Below, piece by piece: positions 1 through 10,545 of a DNA stretch of 64,000 bases. The stretch lies in assembly GCF_003584015.1 (NCBI RefSeq), contig NZ_QXFM01000145.1, forward strand, positions 18,300-82,299. Direction: 5' to 3'. Under the pieces are notes generated by a model, which was given only the letters and a program-made list of their open reading frames with translations, had not been told where the DNA came from and ran no database searches. The position numbers were made by a program, and so were the translations under genes. Within the stretch, counting starts at the first letter, position 1; each line of letters opens with the position of its first letter. Origin of the DNA: Aurantiacibacter xanthus (lineage in GTDB: Bacteria; Pseudomonadota; Alphaproteobacteria; Sphingomonadales; Sphingomonadaceae).

Positions 1-1
1 G

Positions 2-64
2 CCGACCGGCATCGATGTCGAGATCGTCTTCCTCGACGGCGTCTACGTGAGGAACTCCCAATGA
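2..64 (+). CDS. traB: TraB, C-terminal end only (F-type T4SS outer-membrane-spanning scaffold)
   Basis: The window opens inside a reading frame that ends at a TGA at 62-64, overlapping the ATG of the next gene (61). Only about 20 residues are visible, ending GVYVRNSQ. Position directly before dsbC-traV-traC is where traB sits in F-type operons of sphingomonad plasmids, and TraB (VirB10-like) is the family that normally precedes traV. The call is therefore from context; the fragment itself is too short for an independent identification. Confidence 0.55.
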   Translation, partial: PTGIDVEIVFLDGVYVRNSQ

Positions 65-951
65 CCCCCGCCACAAACGATCCAACCCCCACCAAGCCGC
101 GGCGCTGGCTGCGACCGGTGGCGACCGTTGCTGCCGTCGTCGCCCTGTCAGCCGCAACGGGTTGGGGCGTGGCCAGCCTCGCTTCCCCGGCCCAGGCTCC
201 CGACACGGCAAAAGTGCGCGACGCGCTCAAGCTGCGCCTCCCGAAGACGCCGATCGACGCCATCACCTGCGATGGCCTTGGCGGCCTGTGCGAAGTCGCC
301 TCGAAATCGACGCTGTTCTACGTCGATCGCGCGGCGAAGTATCTGGTGATCGGGCGCATCTACGACATGGAGGCGCGGCAAGACCTGACGGCAGCCCGTC
401 TCCTCGCACTCAACCCAGACTTGCTGGCTGCTGGTGCTGCACGGCGGAGCAATGCCGGCGAAGAAAGCCAGCCCGCCCCGCGCGCCACCCCGCAGAACGT
501 ATCGCTCGCCGGCCTGCCCGCGAACGGCGCGATCACCTGGGGACCGGTGAACGGCCCCAAGGTCGTCGTCTTCTCCGATTTCCACTGCGGCTACTGCAAG
601 AAGCTCGAAGCCGAACTGAAGGCGATCGGTGCGCGCGTCGAGGAGCGGCCCATTTCGATCTTCGGGGCCGACAGCCGCCGTGATGCCGAACGGGTGCTGT
701 GTTCGCCGCGCCCCGAGGTGTCGCTGCACATGGCCTATTCGGGTCTCGCCCTCGCCAATCCGAAGCCCTGCGACACGAGCGGGCTCGATGCCAACGAAGC
801 CTTCGCCAAGGCCCATGGCTTCAACGGGACGCCGGTCATCGTGCGCCCGTCCGATGGCGCGATCCTCGAAGGCTATCGCCCCGCTTCCGTGCTCCGCGAA
901 TTTCTCACGCCCGCCAAAGCGGCCGCGCCCGCTTCGGCCAAGAAAGGATAA
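61..951 (+). CDS. dsbC: DsbC-like thiol:disulfide isomerase of the conjugation operon
   Basis: A 296-residue envelope protein. An N-terminal membrane segment (about residues 20-42) is followed by a DsbC-type dimerisation region and a thioredoxin fold with the active-site motif CGYC at about residues 176-179, preceded by VVFSDFH, the usual strand before a DsbC active site. DsbC proteins reshuffle wrong disulfides in the periplasm. In F-like systems such an enzyme helps fold the cysteine-rich proteins TraN, TraU and TraH, all encoded downstream here. Its ATG overlaps the traB stop, and traV starts 5 bases after its own stop, so it is translated as part of the tra operon. Confidence 0.85.
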   Translation: MTPATNDPTPTKPRRWLRPVATVAAVVALSAATGWGVASLASPAQAPDTAKVRDALKLRLPKTPIDAITCDGLGGLCEVASKSTLFYVDRAAKYLVIGRIYDMEARQDLTAARLLALNPDLLAAGAARRSNAGEESQPAPRATPQNVSLAGLPANGAITWGPVNGPKVVVFSDFHCGYCKKLEAELKAIGARVEERPISIFGADSRRDAERVLCSPRPEVSLHMAYSGLALANPKPCDTSGLDANEAFAKAHGFNGTPVIVRPSDGAILEGYRPASVLREFLTPAKAAAPASAKKG

Positions 952-956
952 TCGTC

Positions 957-1712
957 ATGCGATTTCCCCACCGTATTCTCGCCTCTGCCTGCCTTGCTCT
1001 GCTGACAAGCGCGTGCGCGACTTTCGGCACCAACATCGAAGGCGATTTCACCTGCCGAGCCCCCAAAGGCGACTGCGCGCCCAGCCATGTCATCGACGCC
1101 CGCGCAACCGGTGACATGACCGCAACCGGCTCGCTGGAGAACGACTATCCTGCGACCGTCCCGGTTGCTGCCGGTGATCAGGCCCGGACGTCCGAGCGAA
1201 CGCTCAGGATCGTGTTTCCGGCCCATGTTGATGAGACCGGGACGCTGCACGATGATGCGGTCGCCTGGGCAGTCGTCGAAAATCCGCGTTGGGCCGCAGA
1301 ACTGCGCCGCAAGGTTGGTGAGGACACCGCCCCGCCGCTGATGCGCCAGCTGCGCCGCAAGCTCAAAGCCGTACAGGCACAGACCGAGGAATCGGGCGAA
1401 ACGCATCAAGGTGTCGCCGCCGAGCAGCCTGCCAAACAGCCCGAAGCCGAGACGTTCGATCTCGGACAGCCCTTTCAACCTTCATCCTCACTCGAGGACA
1501 CCCCCTCTGCCTCGCCGCTGGTCCTCCCCTCCACGGCGCGCGAGGCCGTTGCCGGAGCGAAAGCCCCGGCGGTCGAGGGGTTCGACATGGCGCAGCCCCC
1601 GCATGATCGAGCCCCTCGGCCTTCTGCCGACAAGGCCCCGCTGATCTTCCCGACCATCGAGGCAATCGAGGCCGCGAAGAACGCCGCTCAGGCACAGAAG
1701 GAGCCCAAGTGA
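957..1712 (+). CDS. traV: TraV, outer-membrane lipoprotein of F-type T4SS
   Basis: A 251-residue lipoprotein. The open frame extends further upstream, but the ATG at 957 gives a clean lipoprotein signal ending LLTSAC, with Cys at about residue 17, and an early FTC...GDC cysteine pattern typical of TraV (VirB7-like). TraV anchors the TraB/TraK core in the outer membrane. The C-terminal half is long and rich in Pro, Ala and Glu and is probably disordered. Its TGA overlaps the traC start, so the two are translationally coupled. Confidence 0.85.
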   Translation: MRFPHRILASACLALLTSACATFGTNIEGDFTCRAPKGDCAPSHVIDARATGDMTATGSLENDYPATVPVAAGDQARTSERTLRIVFPAHVDETGTLHDDAVAWAVVENPRWAAELRRKVGEDTAPPLMRQLRRKLKAVQAQTEESGETHQGVAAEQPAKQPEAETFDLGQPFQPSSSLEDTPSASPLVLPSTAREAVAGAKAPAVEGFDMAQPPHDRAPRPSADKAPLIFPTIEAIEAAKNAAQAQKEPK

Positions 1713-4258
1713 TGGCCGAGAAACTGAAGACGATTGTCGACCGGCTCCTCACCGGACTTCTGGGCGATGCCGAACATGCCGAGCAGAGCCGCCCTGCCCT
1801 GATGCTCGATCTGCTGTCGGACTGGCTCCCTTACCGGGTCTATGATCCGGCGAGCCGGCTCTATTTCAACGCGCGATCAAAGGGCTTTGTCCTTGCTGTC
1901 ACGCCGTTGATCGGTGCCGATGAGCGTACCGGCGAGATCCTTGGATCGTTCTTCTCCGAGGGCCTGCCACCCGGGGCCTGCCTCCAGGTGCTGCATCTCG
2001 CGTCTCCGCGCATCAGCCGGATCGTCGCTCCCTGGTTTGCGCCGCGCTATGTCCAGGGCGGCGTCTACGAGGCGATTGCCCGCCACCGCGCGCGTCGGCT
2101 TTACGGCCTCGTCTGGGAATCGGGTTCGCAGGACGCGCCGTTCCATGCGCGGCATCATCAGGTGATCGTTTCGGTCGGCGTGCCCGCTGCCAAAGCGGTG
2201 AGCAACGAGGATCTCAAGCAGACGCGCGACGGCCTCATCGCGATGCTGAAGTCGCTCAATCTGGGCGTTGCCGAAGTCGAGCCGCAGCAGCTGATTGCGA
2301 TCATCGACGACCTGACCTCGCCGACGACCGCGCCGCAGGACGACGCTGTGCCCTATAATCCCAATGACGCGATCGCGGCGCAGGCGATCCGCCACGATAT
2401 CGAACTCGTCATCCTGGAAGACCGGATGCGGCTCGTCACCGAGCGGTTTCGGGCAACGGGCAAGGTTGACGATGGGGTTCCTGAGATCGGCACGGTCTAC
2501 CCCGACGCCTTCGATGTGCGGCATTTTTCCTCGCGCAACATGCCCCAGCGCTGGGCGCCGTGGGAGTGCGCGCGGCTCATCGGCGACATGTTCACCGACA
2601 AGCTGCGTTTCCCCTGCCCGGCCGCGACGATGCTGTGCCTCGTCTATCCTGACCAAGAGGCCGCTTCGGCCAAGGCCGGCTTCAAGTTCATGCGTACCAC
2701 CAGCCTTGCGGGAACGCGCAGCGCACGGTTCCTGCCGCGGATCGGCGAGCAGGCCGCCGAATGGCAGCACGTCCAGTCCGAGCTGCAGGAGGGTCGCCGC
2801 CTCGTGCGGGTCTTCTATGGCCTGACGACCTATTCGCCGCTCGGCCGCGGTGACCGGGACGAACGCGCGATCAAGTCGATCTACAAGGCGGCAGGCTGGG
2901 ACCTTGCCGACGAGCGCTACCTGCAAATCCAGGGTCTGCTGGCAGCCATGCCGATGACGCTGGCCGACGGGCTTGGCGCCGACATGGAGCGTCTCAAGCG
3001 CTTCAAGACCGTGCTCTCGACCACCGCCGCCAATATCGCGCCGATGCAGGGCGAATATCTTGGCAGCGTCCATCCGCATCTCCTGTTCGTGGGCCGGCGC
3101 GGCCAGCCCTTCTTCTGGTCGCCATTCGAGAACGAGGCCGGCAACCACAATGTCGCGATCTGCGGCAAGTCGGGCTCGGGCAAGTCGGTGCTGCTTCAGG
3201 AGATGTGCGCGGCGCTGCGCGGTGCGGGCGCGCAGGTCGTCGTCATCGACGACGGCCGCAGCTTCGAGCATTCGGTAAAGCTTCAGGGTGGCCGGTTCGT
3301 CGAGTTCACCATGAAGGCAGGCTTCTGTCTCAACCCGTTCTCGATGATTGATGGCGAGCGGGCAGCCGAAGACGAGGATTACCGGCTCGACTGCTTCGGC
3401 ATGGTCAAGGCCATTGTTGGCCAGATGGCGCGGCACAGCGCGCAGCTCAACGATACCGAGCGCGGCCTGATCGACCGTGCGGTCAACATGGTCTGGAGCG
3501 ACCAAGGCGTAGCAGCCTCGATCACTGGCGTCGGCGAAGCGCTGACCGGTCTTGGCAACGAGACAGCGAGCGATCTTGCGACCGCGCTCGCGCCCTACAT
3601 GGCAGGCGGTACTTATGGCGCCTTCTTCGAAGGCCAGGCAAGCCTCGATCTCGACACCGACTTCACCGTCTTCGAAATGTCCGATCTCGCCACGCGCGAA
3701 GAACTGCGCGCGGTCGTGCTCTCGGCGATCATGTTCATGACCAGCCAGGCCATGACCCGCAGCCCGCGTTCGGTGAGGAAACTGCTCTTGATCGACGAGG
3801 CCTGGTCGATGCTCAAGGGCGGCTCGATGGGTGAGTTCGTCGAGACCTACGCCCGCACCTGCCGCAAATATGGCGGGGCGCTGGCGACCGCCACGCAGTC
3901 GCTCAACGACTATTACAAGTCGGACGGTGCGACCGCTGCGCTGGAAAACAGCGACTGGATGCTGATCCTTCAACAGAAGCCCGAGACGATCGCCGATTTC
4001 AAGGCGTCGAAGCGGCTCGACATGGATGATCGCACCGAGACCCTGATCCGCAGCCTGAAGCGCTCGGGCAGCGACTATTCCGAAGTCTTCATCAAGGGAC
4101 CGGAAACCGAAGCCATCGGCCGGCTCGTGCTCGACGACTATTCAGCGACGCTGTTCTCGAGCTCTCCCCAGACCTTTGCCGCGATCGATGCCGAGATCGC
4201 GCGCGGCCATCAGCTTGCAGACGCGATCGAACTGATCGCCTTTGCCAATCGAACCTGA
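1712..4258 (+). CDS. traC: TraC, VirB4-family ATPase of the F-type T4SS
   Basis: An 848-residue cytoplasmic ATPase that powers pilus assembly. The Walker A motif GKSGSGKS is at about residues 485-492 and the Walker B stretch LLLIDEAW at about 690-697, followed by ARTCRKYGG and ATQSLNDYY, which match the VirB4/TraC C-terminal domain. The length is that of the F-plasmid family (about 875). Either a GTG at 1709 or the ATG at 1712 could start it; ATG is chosen because it overlaps the traV stop as TGATG. A long antisense open frame lies opposite but is a GC-rich shadow. Confidence 0.93.
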   Translation: MAEKLKTIVDRLLTGLLGDAEHAEQSRPALMLDLLSDWLPYRVYDPASRLYFNARSKGFVLAVTPLIGADERTGEILGSFFSEGLPPGACLQVLHLASPRISRIVAPWFAPRYVQGGVYEAIARHRARRLYGLVWESGSQDAPFHARHHQVIVSVGVPAAKAVSNEDLKQTRDGLIAMLKSLNLGVAEVEPQQLIAIIDDLTSPTTAPQDDAVPYNPNDAIAAQAIRHDIELVILEDRMRLVTERFRATGKVDDGVPEIGTVYPDAFDVRHFSSRNMPQRWAPWECARLIGDMFTDKLRFPCPAATMLCLVYPDQEAASAKAGFKFMRTTSLAGTRSARFLPRIGEQAAEWQHVQSELQEGRRLVRVFYGLTTYSPLGRGDRDERAIKSIYKAAGWDLADERYLQIQGLLAAMPMTLADGLGADMERLKRFKTVLSTTAANIAPMQGEYLGSVHPHLLFVGRRGQPFFWSPFENEAGNHNVAICGKSGSGKSVLLQEMCAALRGAGAQVVVIDDGRSFEHSVKLQGGRFVEFTMKAGFCLNPFSMIDGERAAEDEDYRLDCFGMVKAIVGQMARHSAQLNDTERGLIDRAVNMVWSDQGVAASITGVGEALTGLGNETASDLATALAPYMAGGTYGAFFEGQASLDLDTDFTVFEMSDLATREELRAVVLSAIMFMTSQAMTRSPRSVRKLLLIDEAWSMLKGGSMGEFVETYARTCRKYGGALATATQSLNDYYKSDGATAALENSDWMLILQQKPETIADFKASKRLDMDDRTETLIRSLKRSGSDYSEVFIKGPETEAIGRLVLDDYSATLFSSSPQTFAAIDAEIARGHQLADAIELIAFANRT

Positions 4259-4290
4259 CTTCTCCCTCCATCCAAGGACACCCAGAACCG

Positions 4291-4686
4291 ATGCCACTCC
4301 ATCTCGTCACGCCGATCGACCAGGCCGAGGACGCCCGTGCCGACAGCGACAGCCTCGACCTGCCCGCCAAGGGCTGGCGCTCGCATGCCGCCGACCTCTG
4401 CTACATCGTGCTTCGCGGCAGCACCTTCCTCGCCTCGAGCTACCTCATGGCGCTCGGGCTCCCGCTGCTCTTCTTCCTTCTGATCTCGGGCGGCGATGCC
4501 GGGGTTTTCTTTGCGCATCTCGCCAATATTTCGGACCGGTTCCTCGGCGCCGAGCAAGGCCGCCAGATCGGATTCCTCGACGAGTTCAAGTTCGTCCTCA
4601 TCGGTGTCGCGACGCTCGTCGTGGTCTGGCGCCTGCCGCGCTTCATCAACGATCTCGAGCGCGAACTCTCGGGAGAAAAGCTGTGA
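4291..4686 (+). CDS. Small inner-membrane protein between traC and trbI
   Basis: A 131-residue protein with two predicted membrane segments, about residues 48-70 (ALGLPLLFFLLI) and 99-113 (FVLIGVATLVVVW), separated by a soluble loop. It starts 32 bases after traC and its TGA overlaps the GTG of trbI, so it belongs to the operon. I do not recognise the family from the F plasmid; its place suggests an accessory inner-membrane component of the pilus channel specific to this lineage. Function unknown. Confidence 0.75.
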   Translation: MPLHLVTPIDQAEDARADSDSLDLPAKGWRSHAADLCYIVLRGSTFLASSYLMALGLPLLFFLLISGGDAGVFFAHLANISDRFLGAEQGRQIGFLDEFKFVLIGVATLVVVWRLPRFINDLERELSGEKL

Positions 4687-5090
4687 AGAACATATTGGCA
4701 ACACAGTCCCTGCGCGGCCGCATGGGTGCGGTGAACTGGACCGCCGTCGCGCTCGGTTTGAGCATGGTCGGCTCGGCGCTCTGGGGCGTCTGGGCGACCG
4801 ACAAGCTGCTCGCGCTCGACAAGCGCGACGTGGTGACCGTGCAGCTGAGCCGTATCATGGGCGACTTCATCGAAGCCGAGGCGCGCGCAGGCCGACCGCC
4901 TGAAGAAACCAAGATGCGCGTCCAGGCCTACCTCCAGGCGGTCGAAGCCTCCGTCGAACATCTCGGCCGCGAGGGCCGCACAGTGCTTGTCGCCGAAGCG
5001 GTGGTGGCCGGCAGCACGCCTGATCTCACCGAAGCCGTGCGCGCCGATGTCGCTCGCCGCGTGGGAGCCATTCCCGATGCGCGCCGCTGA
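4683..5090 (+). CDS. trbI: TrbI-like protein (F-type), pilus retraction factor
   Basis: A 135-residue bitopic protein starting at a GTG that overlaps the previous stop. One membrane segment near residues 18-38 is followed by a predicted periplasmic helix-rich domain beginning DKRDVVTVQLSRIM. This layout and the position between traC and the S26 peptidase match F-type TrbI, which affects pilus retraction. The open frame runs upstream to 4242 but that part overlaps the membrane-protein gene and is not coding. Its end overlaps the start of the signal peptidase gene at 5077. Confidence 0.75.
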   Translation: MKNILATQSLRGRMGAVNWTAVALGLSMVGSALWGVWATDKLLALDKRDVVTVQLSRIMGDFIEAEARAGRPPEETKMRVQAYLQAVEASVEHLGREGRTVLVAEAVVAGSTPDLTEAVRADVARRVGAIPDARR

Positions 5091-5601
5091 TCTTGTCCTC
5101 CACTCGCCAACCGGGCGGCGCCTCGCGTTGTGGACAGGGCTTGGCGCGGCCGCGCTCGCGCTCACCTCGCTCGCCGCCTTCTCGAAGGACCACGCGCTGA
5201 TGATCAACGCCAGTCCGAGCCTGCCTTACTGGGCGATCTGGCTCGATCGCGGCGCGCTGCCCCAGCGCGGCGAGATCATCCTGTTCGATCCGCCCGCCTC
5301 GCCGCTGCTCGAAAGGCACTTCGGCAAGAAGCCCAAGCCGTTCGGCAAGAAGGTGAGCGGCATGCCCGGCGATGTCGTGATCGAGAAGGATCGCAGCTTC
5401 TTTGTCAATGGCCGCAAGGTCGCGGTAGCCAAGCGGGCAAGCCGTTTCGGCGAGCCGCTGGCGCTCGGTCCGACAGGCGTGGTGCCTCAAGGCTGCTATT
5501 TCGTCAGCACCGCGCACAAGGACGGTTTCGACAGCCGCTATGCGGCAATCGGGTGGATCTGCGCCAAGCGCATTCTCGGGGTCGGGAGGCCGATCCTGTG
5601 A
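5077..5601 (+). CDS. traF: TraF-type S26 signal peptidase (pilin/processing peptidase)
   Basis: A 174-residue membrane-anchored serine peptidase of family S26, like TraF of RP4. A membrane segment lies at about residues 17-35. The catalytic Ser is expected in NASPSLP (about residue 48) and the Lys in KKVSGMPGD (about residues 91-92); a late C-terminal block DGFDSRYAAIGW also matches the family. These enzymes cleave or cyclise pilin or mature other transfer proteins. The start at 5077 lies inside the end of trbI; the stop overlaps the GTG of traW. The symbol traF is also used for the thioredoxin-like protein at 9709, which is unrelated. Confidence 0.88.
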   Translation: MRAADLVLHSPTGRRLALWTGLGAAALALTSLAAFSKDHALMINASPSLPYWAIWLDRGALPQRGEIILFDPPASPLLERHFGKKPKPFGKKVSGMPGDVVIEKDRSFFVNGRKVAVAKRASRFGEPLALGPTGVVPQGCYFVSTAHKDGFDSRYAAIGWICAKRILGVGRPIL

Positions 5602-6238
5602 CACCGCTGCGCGCCGCCCCATTCCTCGTAGCCGGTCTTCTTTTGGCCGCGCCGGCAAGCGCCCGCGACTACGGCCAGCAAGGCACGGTCTGGTCGGTGA
5701 TCGAGCCTGACCTGCTCGAGCAAATCCATGCGCGTCTCACCCATCTCGAGAAGACCGGCGAGACGGCCAAGCTCAATGAGGAGCTGAAGCGGCGCACGAT
5801 CGCGCGCGTCAACCGCCCCGAGCCAGTCGCGGGGATGAACGCCGCAGCGGCAGCACGCAGCTGGCGTTTCGATCCGACGATCAGCGTCGAGCGTGACATT
5901 GCCGATGACAAGGGACGGGTGATCGTTGCGGCCGGGACCCGGGTCAATCCGCTCGACACCGTGCCGCTGCGGGTGCCGCTGGTCTTTCTCGATGGCGATG
6001 ATCCCAAGCAGCTTGCCTGGGCGACCCGGCGCTATGCCAGCACCAAGGCCAAGCTCATCCTCGTGCGCGGTGCACCGCTGGAACTCATGAAGGCCCGCCA
6101 GCGCCGCTTCTATTTCGACCAAGGCGGCAGCCTCGTGAAGCACTTCGGCATCCGCGCCGTGCCCGCCACGGTCGAGCAGCAGGGCCGCATCCTCATCATC
6201 ACCGAGCAGCCTGTCCGGCCCAAGGAGCGCGCACCGTC

Positions 6239-6242
<4 letters not shown>
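5598..6242 (+). CDS. traW: TraW, periplasmic pilus-assembly protein
   Basis: A 214-residue protein with a signal peptide (LVAGLLLAAPASA, cleavage near residue 22) starting at a GTG overlapping the peptidase stop. The mature part contains the TraW hallmark RSWRFDPTI and a C-terminal thioredoxin-like segment ending in a conserved pattern with VKHFGIRAVPATV. TraW works with TrbC in the periplasm during F-pilus extension. Its stop overlaps the ATG of traU as ATGA. Confidence 0.88.
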
Positions 6243-7263
<1,021 letters not shown>

Positions 7264-7267
<4 letters not shown>

Positions 7268-8028
7268 AGATATTTCCTCATCTCCTTGTAATCGCGTCGA
7301 TCACTGGCACTGCCATCATGGCAGGGGCTGCGGCGCAAACGAGCGAACCAGAGATCGACCTGGAGGACATCCGTGCGCGCGCCAAAGTCGAGGCGAGCGA
7401 AGCCGATGCGCTGGCTGCCAATGCCCGCACCCGGGCCGAAGCGATGCTCAGGCAAGCCAATGACAGCGCGGCGGCAGCCGAGGCCCATGGCAGACGCTAC
7501 ACCGAGCAGTCCGCCCAGTCCGCCAAGTCGAACAGCGAGGATGTTTTCGATTTCGACAAGATGGTCGCCGATGCGGGGACCATGGCCAGCGAGAACCTGG
7601 GTGAAGCGCCGCGCTTCATCGCTTTTGCCTCGCTCTCCATGCCGCCGGCTGCCTTGCGGGCCATGGCGGACGATGTCGCCAAGGCTGGCGGCGTCGTTGT
7701 GCTGCGCGGCCTGCCGGGTGGCAGCGCCAAGATCCTTACGGCTGCGCTGGCGAAAATCGCCGATGACGGCGGGGCGCTCGACGCAGTCGGCATCGACCCG
7801 CGCCTGTTCCGCGCATTCGGGATCGAGGCGGTGCCCACTTATGTCGTGACCAGCAGCGATTTCGACCTGTGCGATGGCTTCGATTGCCGGACGCAGGTTC
7901 CGTCTCACGACCGGATGAGTGGCAATGTCAGCGTGTCCTATGCGCTCGAAACCTTCGCGCAGGGCGGCGGCCCCGGCGCGCTGCTCGCTTCCCAGCACCT
8001 TTCCCGCTTGCAGCGGAGTACACAATGA
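7264..8028 (+). CDS. trbC: TrbC (F-type), periplasmic pilus-assembly protein
   Basis: A 254-residue exported protein starting at the ATG that overlaps the traU stop; an upstream extension of the frame is antisense-like filler. A signal peptide is followed by an Ala/Glu-rich coiled coil (about residues 30-85) and a thioredoxin-like domain starting FIAFASLSMP, the hallmark of F-type TrbC (Pfam TrbC_Ftype), with FGIEAVPTYVV near the C-terminus. In F, TrbC partners TraW; in related systems the two are fused. It overlaps traN by 4 bases. Confidence 0.87.
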
Positions 8029-9728
8029 AGCGGCTTCTCCTCCCCCTGCTATGCCTCGCCTGCGCATCCCTTTCGTCAGGTGCTTTGGCCCAGACCACGA
8101 CCGAGGCCGCCAAAGCCGACGGCAAGGCCTTCGGACGCGACAAGGCGGCCGACGCGCAAGGCGCGGCAACGACCGAACCGGACGCAAACCGGATACCCAA
8201 TTTCGGGAGCGTGCCCAGCCAGTCGGGCTATTTCGACGATCCCGACTGGATAGCGCGGGAAGCGGCAAGCCAGGCCACCGCAAATACCGGATACCGGACC
8301 ATGCGCGATTCCATGGATCGCCGAGCGCAGTTCGCGCCCCAGGACCTCGACGCGGTCGTCGCGCGCAGCAATATCATCAGCGATGATCCGCTCTCCTACA
8401 CGAGCGGGATGAGCATCAGCGGCAGCCAGAGTCGCTGCGTCCCTCTCCCTCCCGGAAGCGGCACGGCGGCGCGCTACATGGCGACCTGCAACGTTGGCTA
8501 TACAGCGACGCAGGAAACGCGCAGCTGCGCTATCCCGCTGCGCGCCGCTGCACGAACGGTTACCGACTATCTCTATTACTGTCCGCGTTTCGATCCCGAA
8601 TGCACGATCTATGACCTCCCATATTGTCGGCGAAGCGGCAGTCATCCTGGACCGTGCTTGCAGGGTTACAAGGATGGCTGGGGCTTTCATTGCACCGAAC
8701 CAGGTGATCCGATCGATGAATACACTTGCTCGCAAACCGTCGCGGGTCAGCGCATCATCCAAACGAGTTCCAGAATCGAATTCTCGACGAGCCGCGATGA
8801 AAGCCAATGCGCTGGCCTCGCCGCGGACAGTTCCTGCCAGCAGGACACCGAGACCTGCACCGACAGCGATCCGGTCACCCGGATCGTCGATGGCATCGCG
8901 GTCACCCAGCCTTGCTGGGCATGGGCTCGCAGCTACACCTGCGCCCAGTTCACCGAGGCGCAGGATTGCCAGACCCTCGAGAACACGTCCGGCTGCTCGC
9001 TCGTGCGCGAGGACTGCCTTTCGGGTGAGCCCTGTCGGACCTGGGAGCGGGTCTACGATTGCCCGGTCCCAGACCAGCCTGCCGATACCAGCCAGTTCAT
9101 CTGCGACGGCGACGTCTATTGCATCGATGGCTCGTGCGAGACGATCGAGCGCGAGGCCAATGACGAGTTCAAGGATGCGGTTGTCGCGCTCAACGCGATG
9201 GACCAGGCGCGGCGCGAGTTCGATCCTGACACACTCACCCTGTTCAGGGGCACGCGGAACACCTGCTCATCCAAAGTCTTCGGCGTGCTCAATTGCTGCA
9301 AGGGCAAGGGGTTTCCGCTGATCCCGGGCATCCAGCTGCTCGTTGCACTGGGCTGCAGCCGCGAAGAGATCCTGCTCCACCAACGCGATGCGCAGGGCCT
9401 GTGCGCCTATGTCGGGACCTATTGCTCGGACAGCTTCCTCGGCGTCTGCCTGACCAAGAAGAAGGTCTATTGCTGCTTTGAATCCAAGCTCTCACGGATT
9501 CTACAGGAACAGGGCCGCCAGCAGCTGAACAAGCCCTGGGGCAAGCCCAAGACCGAGCAATGCCTGGGCTTCACCATTGAAGAGTTTTCGCGGCTCGATC
9601 TCTCGAAGATGGATTTCAGCGAAGTCTACGCCGAGTTCACCGATGCTGCCCGCCTGCCCGACGAGCTTCAGGCCGCCACCGAAATCCAACAAAAAATCGA
9701 GGACTACTATGCCCGCGCCAGCCAATAA
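8025..9728 (+). CDS. traN: TraN, cysteine-rich outer-membrane mating-pair stabilisation protein
   Basis: A 567-residue exported protein. The ATG at 8025 gives a signal peptide (LCLACASLSSGALA); the frame is open further upstream but overlaps trbC. The central region is packed with cysteines in TraN-type spacing (for example CSQTVAG, DSSCQQDTETC, CWAWARSYTC, CRTWERVYDC) and the C-terminal third has the conserved KVFGVLNCCKGKG block. TraN on the donor surface grips receptors on the recipient. Its end overlaps the start of traF at 9709. Confidence 0.92.
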   Translation: MKRLLLPLLCLACASLSSGALAQTTTEAAKADGKAFGRDKAADAQGAATTEPDANRIPNFGSVPSQSGYFDDPDWIAREAASQATANTGYRTMRDSMDRRAQFAPQDLDAVVARSNIISDDPLSYTSGMSISGSQSRCVPLPPGSGTAARYMATCNVGYTATQETRSCAIPLRAAARTVTDYLYYCPRFDPECTIYDLPYCRRSGSHPGPCLQGYKDGWGFHCTEPGDPIDEYTCSQTVAGQRIIQTSSRIEFSTSRDESQCAGLAADSSCQQDTETCTDSDPVTRIVDGIAVTQPCWAWARSYTCAQFTEAQDCQTLENTSGCSLVREDCLSGEPCRTWERVYDCPVPDQPADTSQFICDGDVYCIDGSCETIEREANDEFKDAVVALNAMDQARREFDPDTLTLFRGTRNTCSSKVFGVLNCCKGKGFPLIPGIQLLVALGCSREEILLHQRDAQGLCAYVGTYCSDSFLGVCLTKKKVYCCFESKLSRILQEQGRQQLNKPWGKPKTEQCLGFTIEEFSRLDLSKMDFSEVYAEFTDAARLPDELQAATEIQQKIEDYYARASQ

Positions 9729-10545
9729 GGCCGCCTGGCGGCTGCTTGCCGCCTGCCTCACCCTTAGCCTTGTGCCGAGTGCCTTCAGCACTTCGGCGCA
9801 GGCTCAGGAACCGCCCCTCGTCACAACCAGCGACCGGCAGGACAGCTTCTACTGCGAGGAGCGAAAGCTTGGATACTGGTTCTACTGCTCGAAGCCCAGG
9901 CCGCCCGAAATGGAAGTCGAAGCACCGGCGGTCACGCCAAGCGCGACCAGCCAGCTCGACGCCATCACGGCAAATCTGCGCGAACTGAAAGCCAAGGCTA
10001 TCCTCGAGCCCACACCGGCCAATGTGACGGCCTATATCCGATTCCAGCGCGCCCAGCTCGATCGGGCATCGTTGTTCAGCGATGTTTGGCAGCGGGCAAT
10101 CTGGCAGGATCCTGATCTCGACTACACGCTCCAGCGTCCGGTCTCGACGCTCGGCAAGCGTCAATGGCAGGACACGCGCAGCGCTGAGCGCAATGCGGTC
10201 ATGGCGCAGCTCTCGGAGCGCTACGGACTGTTCTATTTCTTCGCGCAAAGCTGCGGCGCCTGCGAAGTCATGTCCCCGATCGTCCAGAGCGTAGCTTCGA
10301 CCTGGCACATCACCGTGCGCGCAATCTCGACCGATGGCGGGCCCTCGCGCCATTTCCCGAACTACACGGTCGAGACCAACCAGCGCAGCCGGATGGGGCT
10401 CGAGCCCAAGGTCACGCCGGCGGTCGTGCTCTGGGACGCCGCCAAGGGCCAGCCCATCCCGATCGGCTACGGCGTGATGAGCGCCGACGAGCTTCAGGAC
10501 CGCATTTACCTCCTCACATCGAAGGAAGCCGGACGTGACTACTAG
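9709..10545 (+). CDS. traF: TraF, thioredoxin-like periplasmic pilus-assembly protein
   Basis: A 278-residue exported protein with a signal peptide ending at about residue 32. After a short segment (FYCEERKLGYWFYC) comes a linker and a thioredoxin fold starting LFYFFAQSCGACEVM, with Cys at about residues 182 and 185. That intact CxxC suggests a redox-active protein rather than a purely structural one. TraF acts with TraH and TraW in F-pilus assembly. The start at 9709 lies within the end of traN; the open frame extends further but is not coding. Confidence 0.87.
   Translation: MPAPANKAAWRLLAACLTLSLVPSAFSTSAQAQEPPLVTTSDRQDSFYCEERKLGYWFYCSKPRPPEMEVEAPAVTPSATSQLDAITANLRELKAKAILEPTPANVTAYIRFQRAQLDRASLFSDVWQRAIWQDPDLDYTLQRPVSTLGKRQWQDTRSAERNAVMAQLSERYGLFYFFAQSCGACEVMSPIVQSVASTWHITVRAISTDGGPSRHFPNYTVETNQRSRMGLEPKVTPAVVLWDAAKGQPIPIGYGVMSADELQDRIYLLTSKEAGRDY

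Noticed and set aside
1877..3973. 698-codon open frame antisense to traC
   Set aside because: Mirrors the codon-position GC bias of traC, has no domain and no ribosome site; traC carries all VirB4 motifs.
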